A DNA stretch of 64,000 bases from Pseudomonas brassicacearum (GTDB lineage Bacteria > Pseudomonadota > Gammaproteobacteria > Pseudomonadales > Pseudomonadaceae). A program made the translations under genes and the position numbers. How positions within the stretch are numbered: the stretch's first letter is position 1; the number at the start of each line of letters is the position of its first letter. This document shows, in pieces, positions 39,610 through 48,199 of the stretch. The stretch covers positions 2,356,001 through 2,420,000 of the forward strand of contig NZ_CP045701.2 of assembly GCF_009601685.2 (NCBI RefSeq), read 5' to 3'. Under the pieces are notes generated by a model. That model was given only the letters and a program-made list of their open reading frames with translations, ran no database searches and was not told where the DNA came from.

Positions 39610-40032
39610 TCAGAGCAAGTCGTGGCGCAGGTGTCTTTCGCGTTGCTCCTCGCGTTCTTTGGCCTCGATGCACAGGCTTGCGGTAGGCCGTAATAACAAA
39701 CGCTTGAGTCCGATGGGCTCACCCGTCTCTCGGCACCAGCCATATTCTCCATGGGCCAGGCGGTCCAGTGCTTGATCGATTTTATCCAGTAGCTTCTTTT
39801 CTCGCTCCAACAAGCGCAATTGCCACTGACGCTGCTCTTCAGCGCTGCCGATATCGACAGGATCGCTATTGGTTTCGCCTTCGCGCAAGCCCTCGAACTC
39901 TTCAGCAATACGCGCCTGTAGCTCGCCGCGTTGGTTCAACAGCAGGGCACGGAAGAACTGCTGCTGCTCAGCATTCATATAGTCTTCTGCCGGCAGAGCA
40001 AGCAGCTCGGCCTCGGTTAGCACAGTGGGCAT
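39610..40032 (-). CDS. dksA2: DksA paralogue with incomplete zinc finger (DksA2)
   Basis: 140 residues. Coiled-coil arms surround a DPVDIGSAEE tip, matching DksA's DPADRAxxEE but without one Asp. The finger is GWCRETGEPIGLKRLLLRPTASLCIEAKE: the second and fourth zinc cysteines are Thr and Ala, leaving two Cys, as in P. aeruginosa DksA2. These paralogues replace zinc-dependent DksA on RNA polymerase under zinc limitation. It is transcribed away from the hisI-thrS set, with a candidate Zur box 144 bp before its start. Confidence 0.92.
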   Translation of the reverse strand: MPTVLTEAELLALPAEDYMNAEQQQFFRALLLNQRGELQARIAEEFEGLREGETNSDPVDIGSAEEQRQWQLRLLEREKKLLDKIDQALDRLAHGEYGWCRETGEPIGLKRLLLRPTASLCIEAKEREEQRERHLRHDLL

Positions 40033-40175
40033 GGTGGACCGCTCCTATTGATTTTAGCCAGCCTTGAAACGGCAAAAACGGATCAGTTTGTAGGCGTCAC
40101 AGGCGAGGCGATCGTCTCGGATCTCTCGGACTCATTTTGTTTTTTGAATGCAGACATCAGAGAGGGTTTTCGTTT

Positions 40176-40195
40176 AATGTAATAATATAACACTT
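40176..40195. promoter_or_regulatory. Candidate Zur box
   Basis: AATGTAATAATATAACACTT agrees at nearly every position with the gamma-proteobacterial Zur palindrome AATGTTATAnTATAACATTT. It lies between the divergent dksA2 and hisI-side genes, as expected for a shared zinc-responsive operator. Zur with bound Zn would repress both sides. Confidence 0.85.
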
Positions 40196-40210
40196 AAGCC
40201 GGGCTCACCA

Positions 40211-40405
40211 ATGAACGCACTCGTACTCTCCAGCGCCACACGCTATGCCTGTTGCATCGGTGTCCCCTTTAGACAGGGGGGCGTGCAGGCAACCTTGCCT
40301 GTTCGAGCGCAACGACTGCCCGTCCGGTACGGGACGGCTGCAGACAGTCCGGATCGCAGGGTCGAGCACAAGCACGACTTTCCGATGGCGGTACCACACT
40401 CATGA
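40211..40405 (+). CDS. Possible small protein at head of the zinc-limitation operon
   Basis: 64 codons from ATG 40211, 15 bases after the Zur box, ending in a TGA that overlaps the hisI ATG (ATGA at 40402). The product begins [20 protein letters not shown] and has a double Cys and a basic middle. No family is recognised, and no strong ribosome site was seen. Overlap with hisI suggests translational coupling, but an untranslated leader is the alternative. Confidence 0.4.
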   Translation: MNALVLSSATRYACCIGVPFRQGGVQATLPVRAQRLPVRYGTAADSPDRRVEHKHDFPMAVPHS

Positions 40406-40809
40406 GTTTGTGGCTTGAACTTGAACAGGCAGGGCTCGGCGAAGAACAGCCTTTGACTACCGTGCTAGACGCCATTCCTTGGAACGCTGACGGGCTGATC
40501 GGCGCCATCGCCCAGCGGCACGACACAGGAGAAGTGCTTATGTTGGCGTGGATGAACCGTGCGGCGCTGGATGAAACGCTCGCCACCGGCCAAGTCTGTT
40601 ACTGGTCGCGCTCGCGTCAGCAGCTGTGGCGCAAAGGCGAGACCAGTGGCAACCACCAACGCCTGGTCGAAGCGCGCCTGGACTGCGATGGCGACGCCAT
40701 TCTACTGCTCGTCGAGCAACAGGGGCCGGCTTGCCACACAGGACGCCCCAACTGCTTCTACAACGCCATCCGCAACGAGCGGGTGACGGTTATCAGCGTG
40801 CCGCAATGA
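40402..40809 (+). CDS. hisI: Phosphoribosyl-AMP cyclohydrolase paralogue
   Basis: 135 residues. [49 protein letters not shown] and [31 protein letters not shown] match HisI, with the Asp-x-Asp-x-Asp metal site and all three Cys zinc ligands kept. HisI opens the purine ring in histidine synthesis and is a zinc enzyme. A duplicate behind a Zur box is likely a low-zinc backup; the chromosomal hisI is presumably elsewhere. Stop overlaps the yidD start (ATGA). Confidence 0.93.
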   Translation: MSLWLELEQAGLGEEQPLTTVLDAIPWNADGLIGAIAQRHDTGEVLMLAWMNRAALDETLATGQVCYWSRSRQQLWRKGETSGNHQRLVEARLDCDGDAILLLVEQQGPACHTGRPNCFYNAIRNERVTVISVPQ

Positions 40810-41045
40810 AGCGCCTGTTGATTGGCCTCGTACGCCTCTACCAATTTCTGATCAGCCCCTTGCTCGGGCCGCGGTGTCGCTTCTATCCGAGCTGTTCGCA
40901 TTACGCCATCGAAGCCGTGCAAAGCCATGGCGCATTTCGGGGTGCCTGGCTGGCAGTGCGCCGCCTGGGGCGCTGCCATCCTTGGCATCCGGGGGGGTAT
41001 GACCCGGTGCCGCCGCACAATCCAACTACAGAGCAAAAAACATGA
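40806..41045 (+). CDS. yidD: Membrane protein insertion efficiency factor YidD paralogue
   Basis: 79 residues. [66 protein letters not shown] is the complete YidD signature with three conserved Cys. The canonical yidD lies in rpmH-rnpA-yidC loci, so this is an extra copy. It overlaps hisI on the left and the carbonic anhydrase gene on the right by four bases each, so translation is coupled. Its role in zinc limitation is not known. Confidence 0.93.
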   Translation: MKRLLIGLVRLYQFLISPLLGPRCRFYPSCSHYAIEAVQSHGAFRGAWLAVRRLGRCHPWHPGGYDPVPPHNPTTEQKT

Positions 41046-41602
41046 TTCGCAAAAACCCTTCCGGCCATTTACCGGTCATTGCCGAGTCCGCCTACGTGGA
41101 TAAAACAGCGATTATCTGCGGCAAGGTCGTTATTCACGACAACGTCTTCGTGGGTCCCTACGCGGTGATACGTGCTGACGAAGTGGACGAAACCGGTGAT
41201 ATGCAACCCATCGTCATCGGAGCCAATTCCAACATCCAGGATGGGGTGGTCATCCATTCCAAGTCCGGTGCAGCGGTGACTATCGGCGAGCACAGCTCCA
41301 TTGCGCACCGCTCGATAATCCACGGCCCTTGCCAGGTTGGAAACCGGGTGTTCATCGGCTTTAACAGCGTGCTGTTCAACTGCACCGTTGGCGACGGTTG
41401 CGTGGTGCGGCATAACGCGGTGGTCGACGGCTGCGATCTGCCGGCCGGCTTTCACGTTACCTCCACTCAGCGTATCGGGCCCAAGACTGACCTGGCCAGC
41501 CTGCCGCGTGTGAGCGTATCGGCGAGCGAATTTTCCGAGGACGTGGCGCGTACCAATATCGATTTGGTGCGCGGTTACAAAGCCCTGCAGAACGAGTTCT
41601 GA
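41042..41602 (+). CDS. Gamma-class carbonic anhydrase-like protein
   Basis: 186 residues with the left-handed beta-helix hexapeptide pattern. Metal-ligand histidines are visible in DGVVIHSKS and [10 protein letters not shown], and [28 protein letters not shown] is a typical coil run. Gamma enzymes can use Fe or Co in place of Zn, which suits a low-zinc role. P. aeruginosa has a related gene in its zinc-limitation cluster. Starts at ATG 41042 overlapping the yidD stop; dihydroorotase follows after 2 bp. Confidence 0.9.
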   Translation: MIRKNPSGHLPVIAESAYVDKTAIICGKVVIHDNVFVGPYAVIRADEVDETGDMQPIVIGANSNIQDGVVIHSKSGAAVTIGEHSSIAHRSIIHGPCQVGNRVFIGFNSVLFNCTVGDGCVVRHNAVVDGCDLPAGFHVTSTQRIGPKTDLASLPRVSVSASEFSEDVARTNIDLVRGYKALQNEF

Positions 41603-41604
41603 GC

Positions 41605-42942
41605 ATGAGCAGCGTAGTCATCCGCAACGCCCGCCTGGTCAATGAAGGAAGAGAGTTCGACGCTGATGTATGGGTGCGCAATGGTCGTATCGAACAGATC
41701 GCCAGCAGCATGGGCGGGCGCAATGCCGACGTCGAAATCGACGCCGCTGGCCAGTTCCTGCTGCCGGGGATGATTGACGATCAGGTGCATTTTCGTGACC
41801 CCGGCTCGCCGGCAAAAGGCAGCTTCGCCACCGAATCCAGCGCGGCGGTAGCTGGCGGCATCACCAGCGTGATGGATATGCCCAACACCAATCCGCCGAC
41901 CCTGAGCCTGGAAGCCCTGGCCGCCAAGGAGCACCGCGCCGCGTCCTTTTCCAAGGCCAACTACGGCTTTCACTTCGGCGTCAGCAAGGACAACCTGGAC
42001 ACCGTTGCGGCCCTCGACCCCAATCGAGTGGCTGGGGTGAAGGTGTTTATGGGCGCATCCACTGGCGACATGCTGGTCGATGACATCTACTCCCTGGAGC
42101 GCCTGTTCGCCAACTGCCCGACGATTCTGCTGACCCACTGCGAGAGCACACCACGTATCCGCGAACGCGAAGCCGAATTCCACGCGCGCTATGGCTCGGA
42201 TATTCCGCCCGCCATGCACCCGCTGATTCGCGATGGCGAAGCCTGCTACCAGTCTTCCAGCCAGGCAGTGGCTTTGGCCAAGCGCTTCAACACCCGTTTG
42301 CATGTACTTCATCTGACAACGGCACGAGAACTGGCGTTGTTCGGTACCGGGCCACTGGCCGGCAAGCGCATTACTGCGGAGGTCTGCGCCCATCATCTCT
42401 TGTTCGATGACAGCGACTACGCACTGCTCGGTCACCTGATCAAGTGCAACCCGGCAATCAAGAGCCGTGCCGACCGCGACGCCTTGCGTCAGGCCTTGCT
42501 TTGCGGTCGGCTGGATGTGATCGGTACCGACCACGCTCCGCACACCCTGGAAGAAAAACAGCGCCCCTACGCCCAGGCTCCTTCTGGCCTGCCATTGGTG
42601 CAGCACGCCTTGCCCGCGCTGCTGGAGCTGGTCGCCGACGGCGTGCTGCCGCTGACCACCCTGGTGGAGAAAACCAGCCATGCGGTCGCCGACCTGTTTG
42701 CCATTGAAGAGCGTGGTTTTCTGCGCGAAGGCTATTGGGCTGACCTGTGTCTGATCGAGCGTCTGAGCGAGCCGAGACCGGTGCATGCCGACCCGCTGCT
42801 CGCCCACTGCGGCTGGACGCCATTCCAAGGCCAAAGCATGCGGCACAGAGTGCGCACCACCCTGGTGTCTGGCCAAGTGGCCTGGCATCTGGGCCGCGTG
42901 CAGGACAACTGCCAAGGCTTGCCGCTGCGCTTTAAGCGATAA
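41605..42942 (+). CDS. pyrC: Dihydroorotase paralogue with QxH in place of HxH
   Basis: 445 residues of the amidohydrolase superfamily. Landmarks: GMIDDQVHFRDPGSPAKG (first metal site), GVKVFMGASTG (carboxylated Lys), ILLTHCES, LHVLHLTTARE (metal His) and VIGTDHAPHTLEEK (catalytic Asp). The usual HxH is QxH (DDQVHFRD), seen in one subgroup of bacterial dihydroorotases as far as I recall, so it need not be inactive. It cyclises carbamoyl-aspartate in pyrimidine synthesis. Located in the zinc-limitation set, two bases behind the carbonic anhydrase gene. Confidence 0.88.
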   Translation: MSSVVIRNARLVNEGREFDADVWVRNGRIEQIASSMGGRNADVEIDAAGQFLLPGMIDDQVHFRDPGSPAKGSFATESSAAVAGGITSVMDMPNTNPPTLSLEALAAKEHRAASFSKANYGFHFGVSKDNLDTVAALDPNRVAGVKVFMGASTGDMLVDDIYSLERLFANCPTILLTHCESTPRIREREAEFHARYGSDIPPAMHPLIRDGEACYQSSSQAVALAKRFNTRLHVLHLTTARELALFGTGPLAGKRITAEVCAHHLLFDDSDYALLGHLIKCNPAIKSRADRDALRQALLCGRLDVIGTDHAPHTLEEKQRPYAQAPSGLPLVQHALPALLELVADGVLPLTTLVEKTSHAVADLFAIEERGFLREGYWADLCLIERLSEPRPVHADPLLAHCGWTPFQGQSMRHRVRTTLVSGQVAWHLGRVQDNCQGLPLRFKR

Positions 42943-43014
42943 CCCCATCACGACTAGAACGCTGAACACCCATTAATCAGCGCCTGATCAGTAACCGATT
43001 AGCCAAGGATTTCC

Positions 43015-44940
43015 ATGCTTACCATCACTCTGCCAGACGGCAGTCAGCGTCAGTATTCACAACCTTTGCGCGTGGCCGAAGTGGCTGCCGATATCGGCCC
43101 GGGTCTGGCCAAAGCGGCATTGGCCGGGCGCCTCAATGGTCGCCTAGTGGACACCAGTACCCTGATCGACAGCCACGCCAACCTCAGCCTGGTCACGGCC
43201 CGAGACCCGGAAGGCCTGGAACTGCTGCGCCATTCCTGCGCGCACCTGCTGGCCATGGCGGTGAAGCAGCTCTACCCAAGCGCCCAGGTGACTATCGGCC
43301 CGGTGATAGAAGACGGTTTCTTCTACGACTTCGCCTTCGAGCGTCCCTTTACCCCCGACGATCTGGCGTCCATTCAGGCCCGCATGCAGGAACTGGCCAG
43401 CGCCGATCTGCCGGTCAGCCGCCGCGAACTGCCGCGCGACGCTGCCATCATCCATTTCGAAGCCCAAGGCGAACACTACAAGGCCGAGCTGATCCGCGAT
43501 ATTCCCGAAGACGAGGTGCTCTCGCTGTACCGTCAGGGCGACTTCGAAGACCTTTGCCGTGGCCCGCATATCCCGCGCACTGGCCAGTTGCAGGCGTTCA
43601 AGCTGACCAAGGTGGCCGGCGCCTATTGGCGCGGCGACGCCAAGAACGCGGCGCTGCAGCGCATCTACGGCACCTGCTGGGCTACGCCCAAGGAACTCAA
43701 GGCCTACCTCAACCGCCTGGAGGAGGCGGGTAAGCGCGACCATCGCAAGCTCGGCGCCCAGCTTGACCTGTTTCACTTCGACGACTGCGCCCCCGGTTCG
43801 GTGTTCTGGCACCCCAAGGGCTGGACGCTGTTCCAGCAATTGATCAATTACATGCGCCAGCAGCAGGACGCTGCCGGCTACGTCGAGGTCAACACCCCGG
43901 ACGTGATGGACCGCAGCCTGTGGGAAACCTCCGGGCACTGGTTCAACTACCGCGACGCGATGTTCACCACCACGACCGAAGACGAGCGGGTGTTCGCCCT
44001 CAAGCCGATGAACTGCCCCGGCGCGGTGGCGCTTTACGCCCGCGGCTTGAAGAGCTACCGCGACTTTCCGCTGCGCATGGCCGAGTTCGGCAAGGTGCAT
44101 CGCTACGAACCGTCCGGCGCGCTGCACGGTCTGCTGCGTGTACGTCACTTTACTCAGGACGACGCACACATCTTTTGCACCGCTGCGCAGATGGAGCAGG
44201 AATGCGCCGACACCATTGCCCTGGTGTTCGCGATCTATCGCGACTTCGGCTTTGACGAGGTGGCGGTAAAACTGTCCACCCGACCAGCCAACCGCATCGG
44301 CAGCGACGCCACCTGGGATCAACTGGAAGGCGCACTGTCCGGTGCCTTGCAGCGCATGAATATCGACTACCAATTGAACCCCGGCGAAGGGGCCTTCTAC
44401 GGGCCGAAACTGGAGTTCGTACTGCGCGATGCCATCGGCCGTGACTGGCAATGTGGCACCCTCCAGGTTGACCTCAACCTGCCCGAGCGCTTTGACATCA
44501 GCTACGTCAACGAGCAGGGCGAACGCGAACGCCCGGTGATGTTGCACCGCGCCTTGTTCGGCTCGCTGGAGCGCTTTACCGGCATTTTGATTGAGCAGTA
44601 CAGCGGCCTGTTCCCGCTGTGGCTGGCCCCGCAGCAAGTCGCCGTGCTGACCATCTCCGAAGGGCAGAACGACTATGCCCGCCAAGTGCTTGCCACGCTC
44701 AAGCGTGCCGGTTTGCGTGCGACAGCCGACCTGCGTAACGAGAAGATCGGCTACAAGATCCGCGAAGCCACCCTGCAGAAAGTGCCCTACCTTTTGGTGA
44801 TCGGCGAGCAGGAAAAAGCCGGAGGCCGCGTCACCTTGCGCAGCCGCGCCGGCGAGCACCTCGGCAGTCTCACGCTGAACGAACTGCTCGAGCGCTTGAG
44901 CGAAGAGGCGCGCCCGCCCGGCCAGGAGTTTCCATGCTGA
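43015..44940 (+). CDS. thrS: Threonyl-tRNA synthetase paralogue
   Basis: 641 residues, full length. TGS domain (1-60), editing domain with [16 protein letters not shown] and the C-terminal SRGPHIP/YWRGD region, catalytic class II core with [10 protein letters not shown], and the anticodon-binding domain (about 540-630). The zinc ligands Cys in KPMNCPGAV, His in DDAHIF and His in [13 protein letters not shown] are all kept, so this copy still looks zinc-dependent. Cyanobacteria have a Zur-controlled second ThrRS, which is a precedent. Ribosome site AAGGA before ATG 43015. Overlaps the next gene by seven bases. Confidence 0.95.
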   Translation: MLTITLPDGSQRQYSQPLRVAEVAADIGPGLAKAALAGRLNGRLVDTSTLIDSHANLSLVTARDPEGLELLRHSCAHLLAMAVKQLYPSAQVTIGPVIEDGFFYDFAFERPFTPDDLASIQARMQELASADLPVSRRELPRDAAIIHFEAQGEHYKAELIRDIPEDEVLSLYRQGDFEDLCRGPHIPRTGQLQAFKLTKVAGAYWRGDAKNAALQRIYGTCWATPKELKAYLNRLEEAGKRDHRKLGAQLDLFHFDDCAPGSVFWHPKGWTLFQQLINYMRQQQDAAGYVEVNTPDVMDRSLWETSGHWFNYRDAMFTTTTEDERVFALKPMNCPGAVALYARGLKSYRDFPLRMAEFGKVHRYEPSGALHGLLRVRHFTQDDAHIFCTAAQMEQECADTIALVFAIYRDFGFDEVAVKLSTRPANRIGSDATWDQLEGALSGALQRMNIDYQLNPGEGAFYGPKLEFVLRDAIGRDWQCGTLQVDLNLPERFDISYVNEQGERERPVMLHRALFGSLERFTGILIEQYSGLFPLWLAPQQVAVLTISEGQNDYARQVLATLKRAGLRATADLRNEKIGYKIREATLQKVPYLLVIGEQEKAGGRVTLRSRAGEHLGSLTLNELLERLSEEARPPGQEFPC

Positions 44941-45515
44941 TCCGCAAGCTGTTCAAGTTCGAGAGTGCACATATCGTCCGCAACTGCAGCAGCCGACGCT
45001 GTTCGCGCTCGCTCCATGGTCATTCCTACAAAATAGAGGTCCTGCTTGAGGCTGACGCGCTGGATCACGGCCAGATGGTCTACGACTTCGGCCTGCTCAA
45101 GGGCACGGTAGGGGATTTTATCGACGCCTTCGACCATGCAGTGACCTTCTGGGACGGCGACGACCCGGACTACGTCGCGCAGTGCAAACGCTTCTCCGAA
45201 CGCTGGGTATCCTTGCCGGTGTCGCCCAGCGCCGAGCAGTTCTCACGGGTATTCTTCTGCCTGATCGACGCGGTGCTGAGCAATACGCAGATGGCCAACG
45301 GCGAGGTCGGTGTGCGTCTGCACTCGGTGATTGCCCATGAAACCGATACCGGTTATGCACAGTGCTTTCGCGAAGACGCACACAACCCACGCATGGGCGC
45401 GTTCCAGCTGAGCCAGATCGGTTTCTCCGCGCAGGTCAAAGGCGAGTGGGCCAACCCGCAGATGTTCGCCAAGCTGCTGGCCGGTGAAGTCTTTATCAAT
45501 CGTCCGCCGGCCTGA
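44934..45515 (+). CDS. 6-carboxytetrahydropterin synthase/PTPS-like protein
   Basis: 193 residues, longer than E. coli QueD (about 120). Zinc-site histidines: SAHIVRNC and [10 protein letters not shown]; catalytic Cys candidates in [13 protein letters not shown], where the spacing is Cx4HGH rather than Cx3HGH. Later [26 protein letters not shown] and [10 protein letters not shown] complete the fold. Likely a queuosine or pterin pathway enzyme. Overlaps the thrS end; the last gene of the rightward set. Confidence 0.88.
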   Translation: MLIRKLFKFESAHIVRNCSSRRCSRSLHGHSYKIEVLLEADALDHGQMVYDFGLLKGTVGDFIDAFDHAVTFWDGDDPDYVAQCKRFSERWVSLPVSPSAEQFSRVFFCLIDAVLSNTQMANGEVGVRLHSVIAHETDTGYAQCFREDAHNPRMGAFQLSQIGFSAQVKGEWANPQMFAKLLAGEVFINRPPA

Positions 45516-45517
45516 CA

Positions 45518-45817
45518 TCAACTCTTGATGGTCACTGGACAATGGTCGTCGCAGTGGCCATCGTGCGAGTGGTGCAGATGACCGTCCACCAGGTAATCGA
45601 CATGGTCGCCATGCGGAACGGGCTCATGGGCGCAACCTGGCCCGTGTACATGACCTGCGGGGTGGCCGTCGCACTGGTGGGTCGGCGTGCAGCGATCACG
45701 GTTGAGGACATTCACCGAAAGGCTGTGCTCGTCGACGTGATCACCACTACAACTGGCCTCTGCGTGCAGTCGTAACGAGTCTGGAGCCAATACCACACTG
45801 CGAGCTTTCCAGATCAA
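45518..45817 (-). CDS. Histidine-rich probable metal-binding protein
   Basis: 99 codons from a TTG, with a C-terminal half dense in His, Asp and Cys: HPAGHVHGPGCAHEPVPHGDHVDYLVDGHLHHSHDGHCDDHCP. This composition suggests zinc storage or chaperoning. It converges with the PTPS-like gene, stops two bases apart. TTG 45817 is uncertain; a GTG eight codons in is possible. No Zur box is visible upstream. Confidence 0.65.
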   Translation of the reverse strand: MIWKARSVVLAPDSLRLHAEASCSGDHVDEHSLSVNVLNRDRCTPTHQCDGHPAGHVHGPGCAHEPVPHGDHVDYLVDGHLHHSHDGHCDDHCPVTIKS

Positions 45818-45925
45818 GCCACGCTCTCGCTGGTGACTGGAAAGGCCTATTTATCTCCTCCTTGATGCGGGATTGAAACAAGTCCAGAATCAAGTCTTTT
45901 CCTGCTCCGGTAAGAAAAGAAACCC

Positions 45926-45976
45926 CTTAGATTTCAATGGGTCGGACGCCAGATAAGAGTCTCGTTTCCCGCTCCA
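45926..45976 (+). repeat. att-like direct repeat, copy 2 (tRNA-Gly 3' end plus upstream 31 bases)
   Basis: The last 20 bases equal the tRNA-Gly 3' end exactly. The whole 51 bases match 47993-48043 at 45 positions. It closes the zinc-limitation compartment on the right. Confidence 0.75.
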
Positions 45977-46015
45977 AACATAGCGCTGCATAGTTCAACT
46001 GAATCATGCAGCGAA

Positions 46016-46045
46016 CGAAAAAAGGACCTCCGGGTCCTTTTTTCG
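46016..46045 (+). terminator. Rho-independent terminator after att-like copy 2
   Basis: CGAAAAAAGGACC, loop TCCG, GGTCCTTTTTTCG: a 13-bp perfect stem with six T in the descending arm. Its sequence differs from the terminator after copies 1 and 3. Confidence 0.88.
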
Positions 46046-46185
46046 TTTCCGGCGGAAAGCACCGAAACTCGGCGCCATCCGGTGCATTCAGGTCCAGGAT
46101 CGAGTCCAGGATGCGGACGTGCACTGAATCGGCTTGTTGCTGGAGCAGTTTGCACCGCGAGATGAGTATCTAGGCCTAACTCTGT

Positions 46186-46932
46186 TCAGGAACTCGCGAT
46201 TGCACTCTCAGAAGTGACAGTTCGGCATGCCCGCGACTGTCGTGCGGCAATCGCATTGCACAGGGCCCGGGCGACAGGTGCGTAACTGGTCTGGCTGGGC
46301 TGGCCGGCTTCGGGAGCCCCGGTGGGATTGATCAGGTGTACCGCGATCTGTCCTGGCAGCCATGAGACGAGTGGCCAACGGGTGCGATAGGCAGGTTTGG
46401 GCTGGGTATCTGCGGTGGTCGGATCAAAATCGCAGGATGTCACAACCGCTATCCCTATCAGGCAAGCGCCTTCGAGCTGCGAGCGCACGCGGCCAGGATT
46501 TTTCAAGAAGCCCAAGTCCGCGACAACGACCGCGTCATGAATGATCAAGCGGCCTTCGTCGCTCACCTCGATATCGAGAACGACCGCCATGCAGGTCTGC
46601 GCGTCATAGTGGGCAGCGATGCCTTGCGCCCGACCATGTCTTGGCGGTTTGCCCCAATGAGCTTTCTTTGCCGCTTCGGTGATGACGTTCCGCATTCGAT
46701 GGCCCTCGATGCTTGATGAGTGCCGAGTGCCGTCGTCCACTGTCGATGCCGGATCAATCAGCGAAAGCAGATAGTCCCTGTGATCCAGCTTGCAGGCTCG
46801 CACCTGCGCAGCCATGAGTCGCTGTTCGGCGAACAGGCGGAGCAACAGGCCTTTTCTGTCCAGATTGTTGTCGAGGGTCGATTGCCAAGTGAATGGATCA
46901 AGAGCACTGACGTGCGCATCAGGATGGCTCAT
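46186..46932 (-). CDS. Orphan C-terminal segment of molybdenum hydroxylase large subunit
   Basis: 248 residues resembling only the C-terminal part of isoquinoline 1-oxidoreductase/aldehyde dehydrogenase beta subunits: AQGIAAHYDAQTCMAVVLDIEVSDEGRLIIHDAVVVADLGFLKNP, SQLEGACLIGIA, GQIAVHLINPTGAPEAGQPSQTSYAPVARALCNAIAA, the last corresponding to the family's GxGEPGxPPxxPALxNAxxxAxG. Catalytic Glu position in GEPG is Glu-Ala-Gly here. The ATG has AAGGAG seven bases before, so it seems translated as a separate gene. No N-terminal partner is nearby. Truncated remnant or independent domain, undecided. Confidence 0.6.
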   Translation of the reverse strand: MSHPDAHVSALDPFTWQSTLDNNLDRKGLLLRLFAEQRLMAAQVRACKLDHRDYLLSLIDPASTVDDGTRHSSSIEGHRMRNVITEAAKKAHWGKPPRHGRAQGIAAHYDAQTCMAVVLDIEVSDEGRLIIHDAVVVADLGFLKNPGRVRSQLEGACLIGIAVVTSCDFDPTTADTQPKPAYRTRWPLVSWLPGQIAVHLINPTGAPEAGQPSQTSYAPVARALCNAIAARQSRACRTVTSESAIASS

Positions 46933-47369
46933 TGCATTTCTCCTTCCGGTTGATGGCAAGAGGTCCAGCTAAAGCGATGTGTCCTTGGTGCCTGTAACGC
47001 TGGCACCGTAGGGGCGGTCATTGGGGGTACTTTAGGGGGAAGGATCTGACGTCAGAGTGACCGGAGGCTGACAGGAACATGTCAGGCGTTGGGCGAGCCG
47101 GCTTTCCAGCCAGTGAGTTGCTTGTTCGAGAATTGGGAAGTTGGGTATTGATCAATATCGAAGGAGTCAGCGTATCGGCAGCTCGTGTGGTGTCTCCAGG
47201 GTCACGTACTAGTCGATCCAATAGATGCACGTCCCGAGCGGTGACCCAACTATCAGCAAGTGGAACAAACTAATGTCGTGGTAGTCTTCAAATGTGCCCC
47301 TGGCAACGGACGGTTCTTACATGGGGGCGGTCCGCAACACTGGAGTATTTTTTCCATAGGAGGTTTCGC
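46933..47369. other. Intergenic stretch without supported gene
   Basis: Short frames at 47018-47230 and 47079-47273 show no family resemblance. A strong Shine-Dalgarno at 47358-47363 belongs to the next gene. Nothing else was recognised. Confidence 0.4.
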
Positions 47370-47825
47370 GTGCCCTGGAAGTCAAATCTTGTAGTGCTCG
47401 CCCTGTCTGCCGTTGCCTTTTCGGCGCAGGCCCAATCCGATCGTCAAGTGGTCGAGGACATGGTTACTCGCTCGGCCAATGTCTGCCCAGGCCATAGCAC
47501 CGAGCGCACCACGCCCACGGTGAAGGCGGTGCCTGTCGGCGCGTTGCGGGTTATGCTTGACCGCGGCTTGGTCATGTGTCCCGATCGGCGCCTCGATGTC
47601 GGCGCGCCGGCTGTGTTCTACGGTAGAGTTGGCGTGTTTGGATGGAACCCCGAAGTGCCTGCAAGTTCGGAGGTGATCGCCAAGCAGATCGACGCCATGA
47701 CCCGCAAGGACGAGTACCCCTCGGACACTTTGGTTTGGGATGCCAAGGGTATGCCACTTGAGCAGCGCACTGTGCCGGCTTTCGAACCCAAGCCAGGGGC
47801 TGCTGTGCTGTACCAGGTACGGTAA
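47370..47825 (+). CDS. Small exported protein, function unknown
   Basis: 151 codons from GTG 47370, preceded by AGGAGG six bases upstream. Signal peptide KSNLVVLALSAVAFSAQAQ (about 4-22). Mature part has two Cys (SANVCPGHS, LVMCPDRR) probably joined as a disulfide and a FYGRVGVFGWNPEVP segment. No family recognised. It lies in the second att-bounded compartment. Confidence 0.7.
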   Translation: MPWKSNLVVLALSAVAFSAQAQSDRQVVEDMVTRSANVCPGHSTERTTPTVKAVPVGALRVMLDRGLVMCPDRRLDVGAPAVFYGRVGVFGWNPEVPASSEVIAKQIDAMTRKDEYPSDTLVWDAKGMPLEQRTVPAFEPKPGAAVLYQVR

Positions 47826-47992
47826 GCCCTGTCGACGAGGCGCTTGGAAGTAAGTGTCAGGTGGGTTTATGTAGTCATGGCTTCTGAGACACTCTGACGC
47901 GCCCAGCCTTGGTCATTGAATATCCGGCCAGGCAGTTCATCCAAGACCGCACATGCGTGTTTGGTTCGGTGAGTTCCGAGTATTATCATAGC

Positions 47993-48081
47993 CTTAGAAT
48001 TCAATGGGGCGGACACCAGATACGAGTCTCGTTCCCTGCTCCAAGATTCAGAAAAAAGCCACTCAGATGAGTGGCTTTTTT
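47993..48081 (+). repeat. att-like direct repeat, copy 3, with duplicated tRNA-downstream terminator
   Basis: 47993-48043 repeats copy 2 (45/51), ending in the tRNA-Gly 3' end with two changes; 48044-48081 repeats the tRNA downstream flank and terminator (39152-39189) exactly. This is the right boundary of the stacked insertions. Confidence 0.75.
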
Positions 48082-48141
48082 GTGCCTGTCGAAAAACACG
48101 AGTTGAGTTATAAAGAAGCTCAAGAGCGCTACGGCACTCAG

Positions 48142-48174
48142 GGCTAACGCCCGCCCATTAACCAAACGTTAGGC
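48142..48174. other. Possible degenerate integron attC remnant
   Basis: GGCTAACGCCCGCCC...AAACGTTAGGC: a GTTAGGC core and a TAACGCCCGCC motif typical of attC sites, in inverse arrangement 33 bases long. Shorter than a usual attC and one core base off consensus, just before the nitroreductase-like gene. Confidence 0.35.
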
Positions 48175-48199
48175 GTTCAAAGATGGGAGGCGTAGTTCA

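Noticed and set aside
43144..44859. 571-codon frame antisense to thrS
   Set aside because: thrS is unambiguous; shadow frame only.
47018..47273. Opposing short frames of 64-70 codons
   Set aside because: No supporting motif on either strand.
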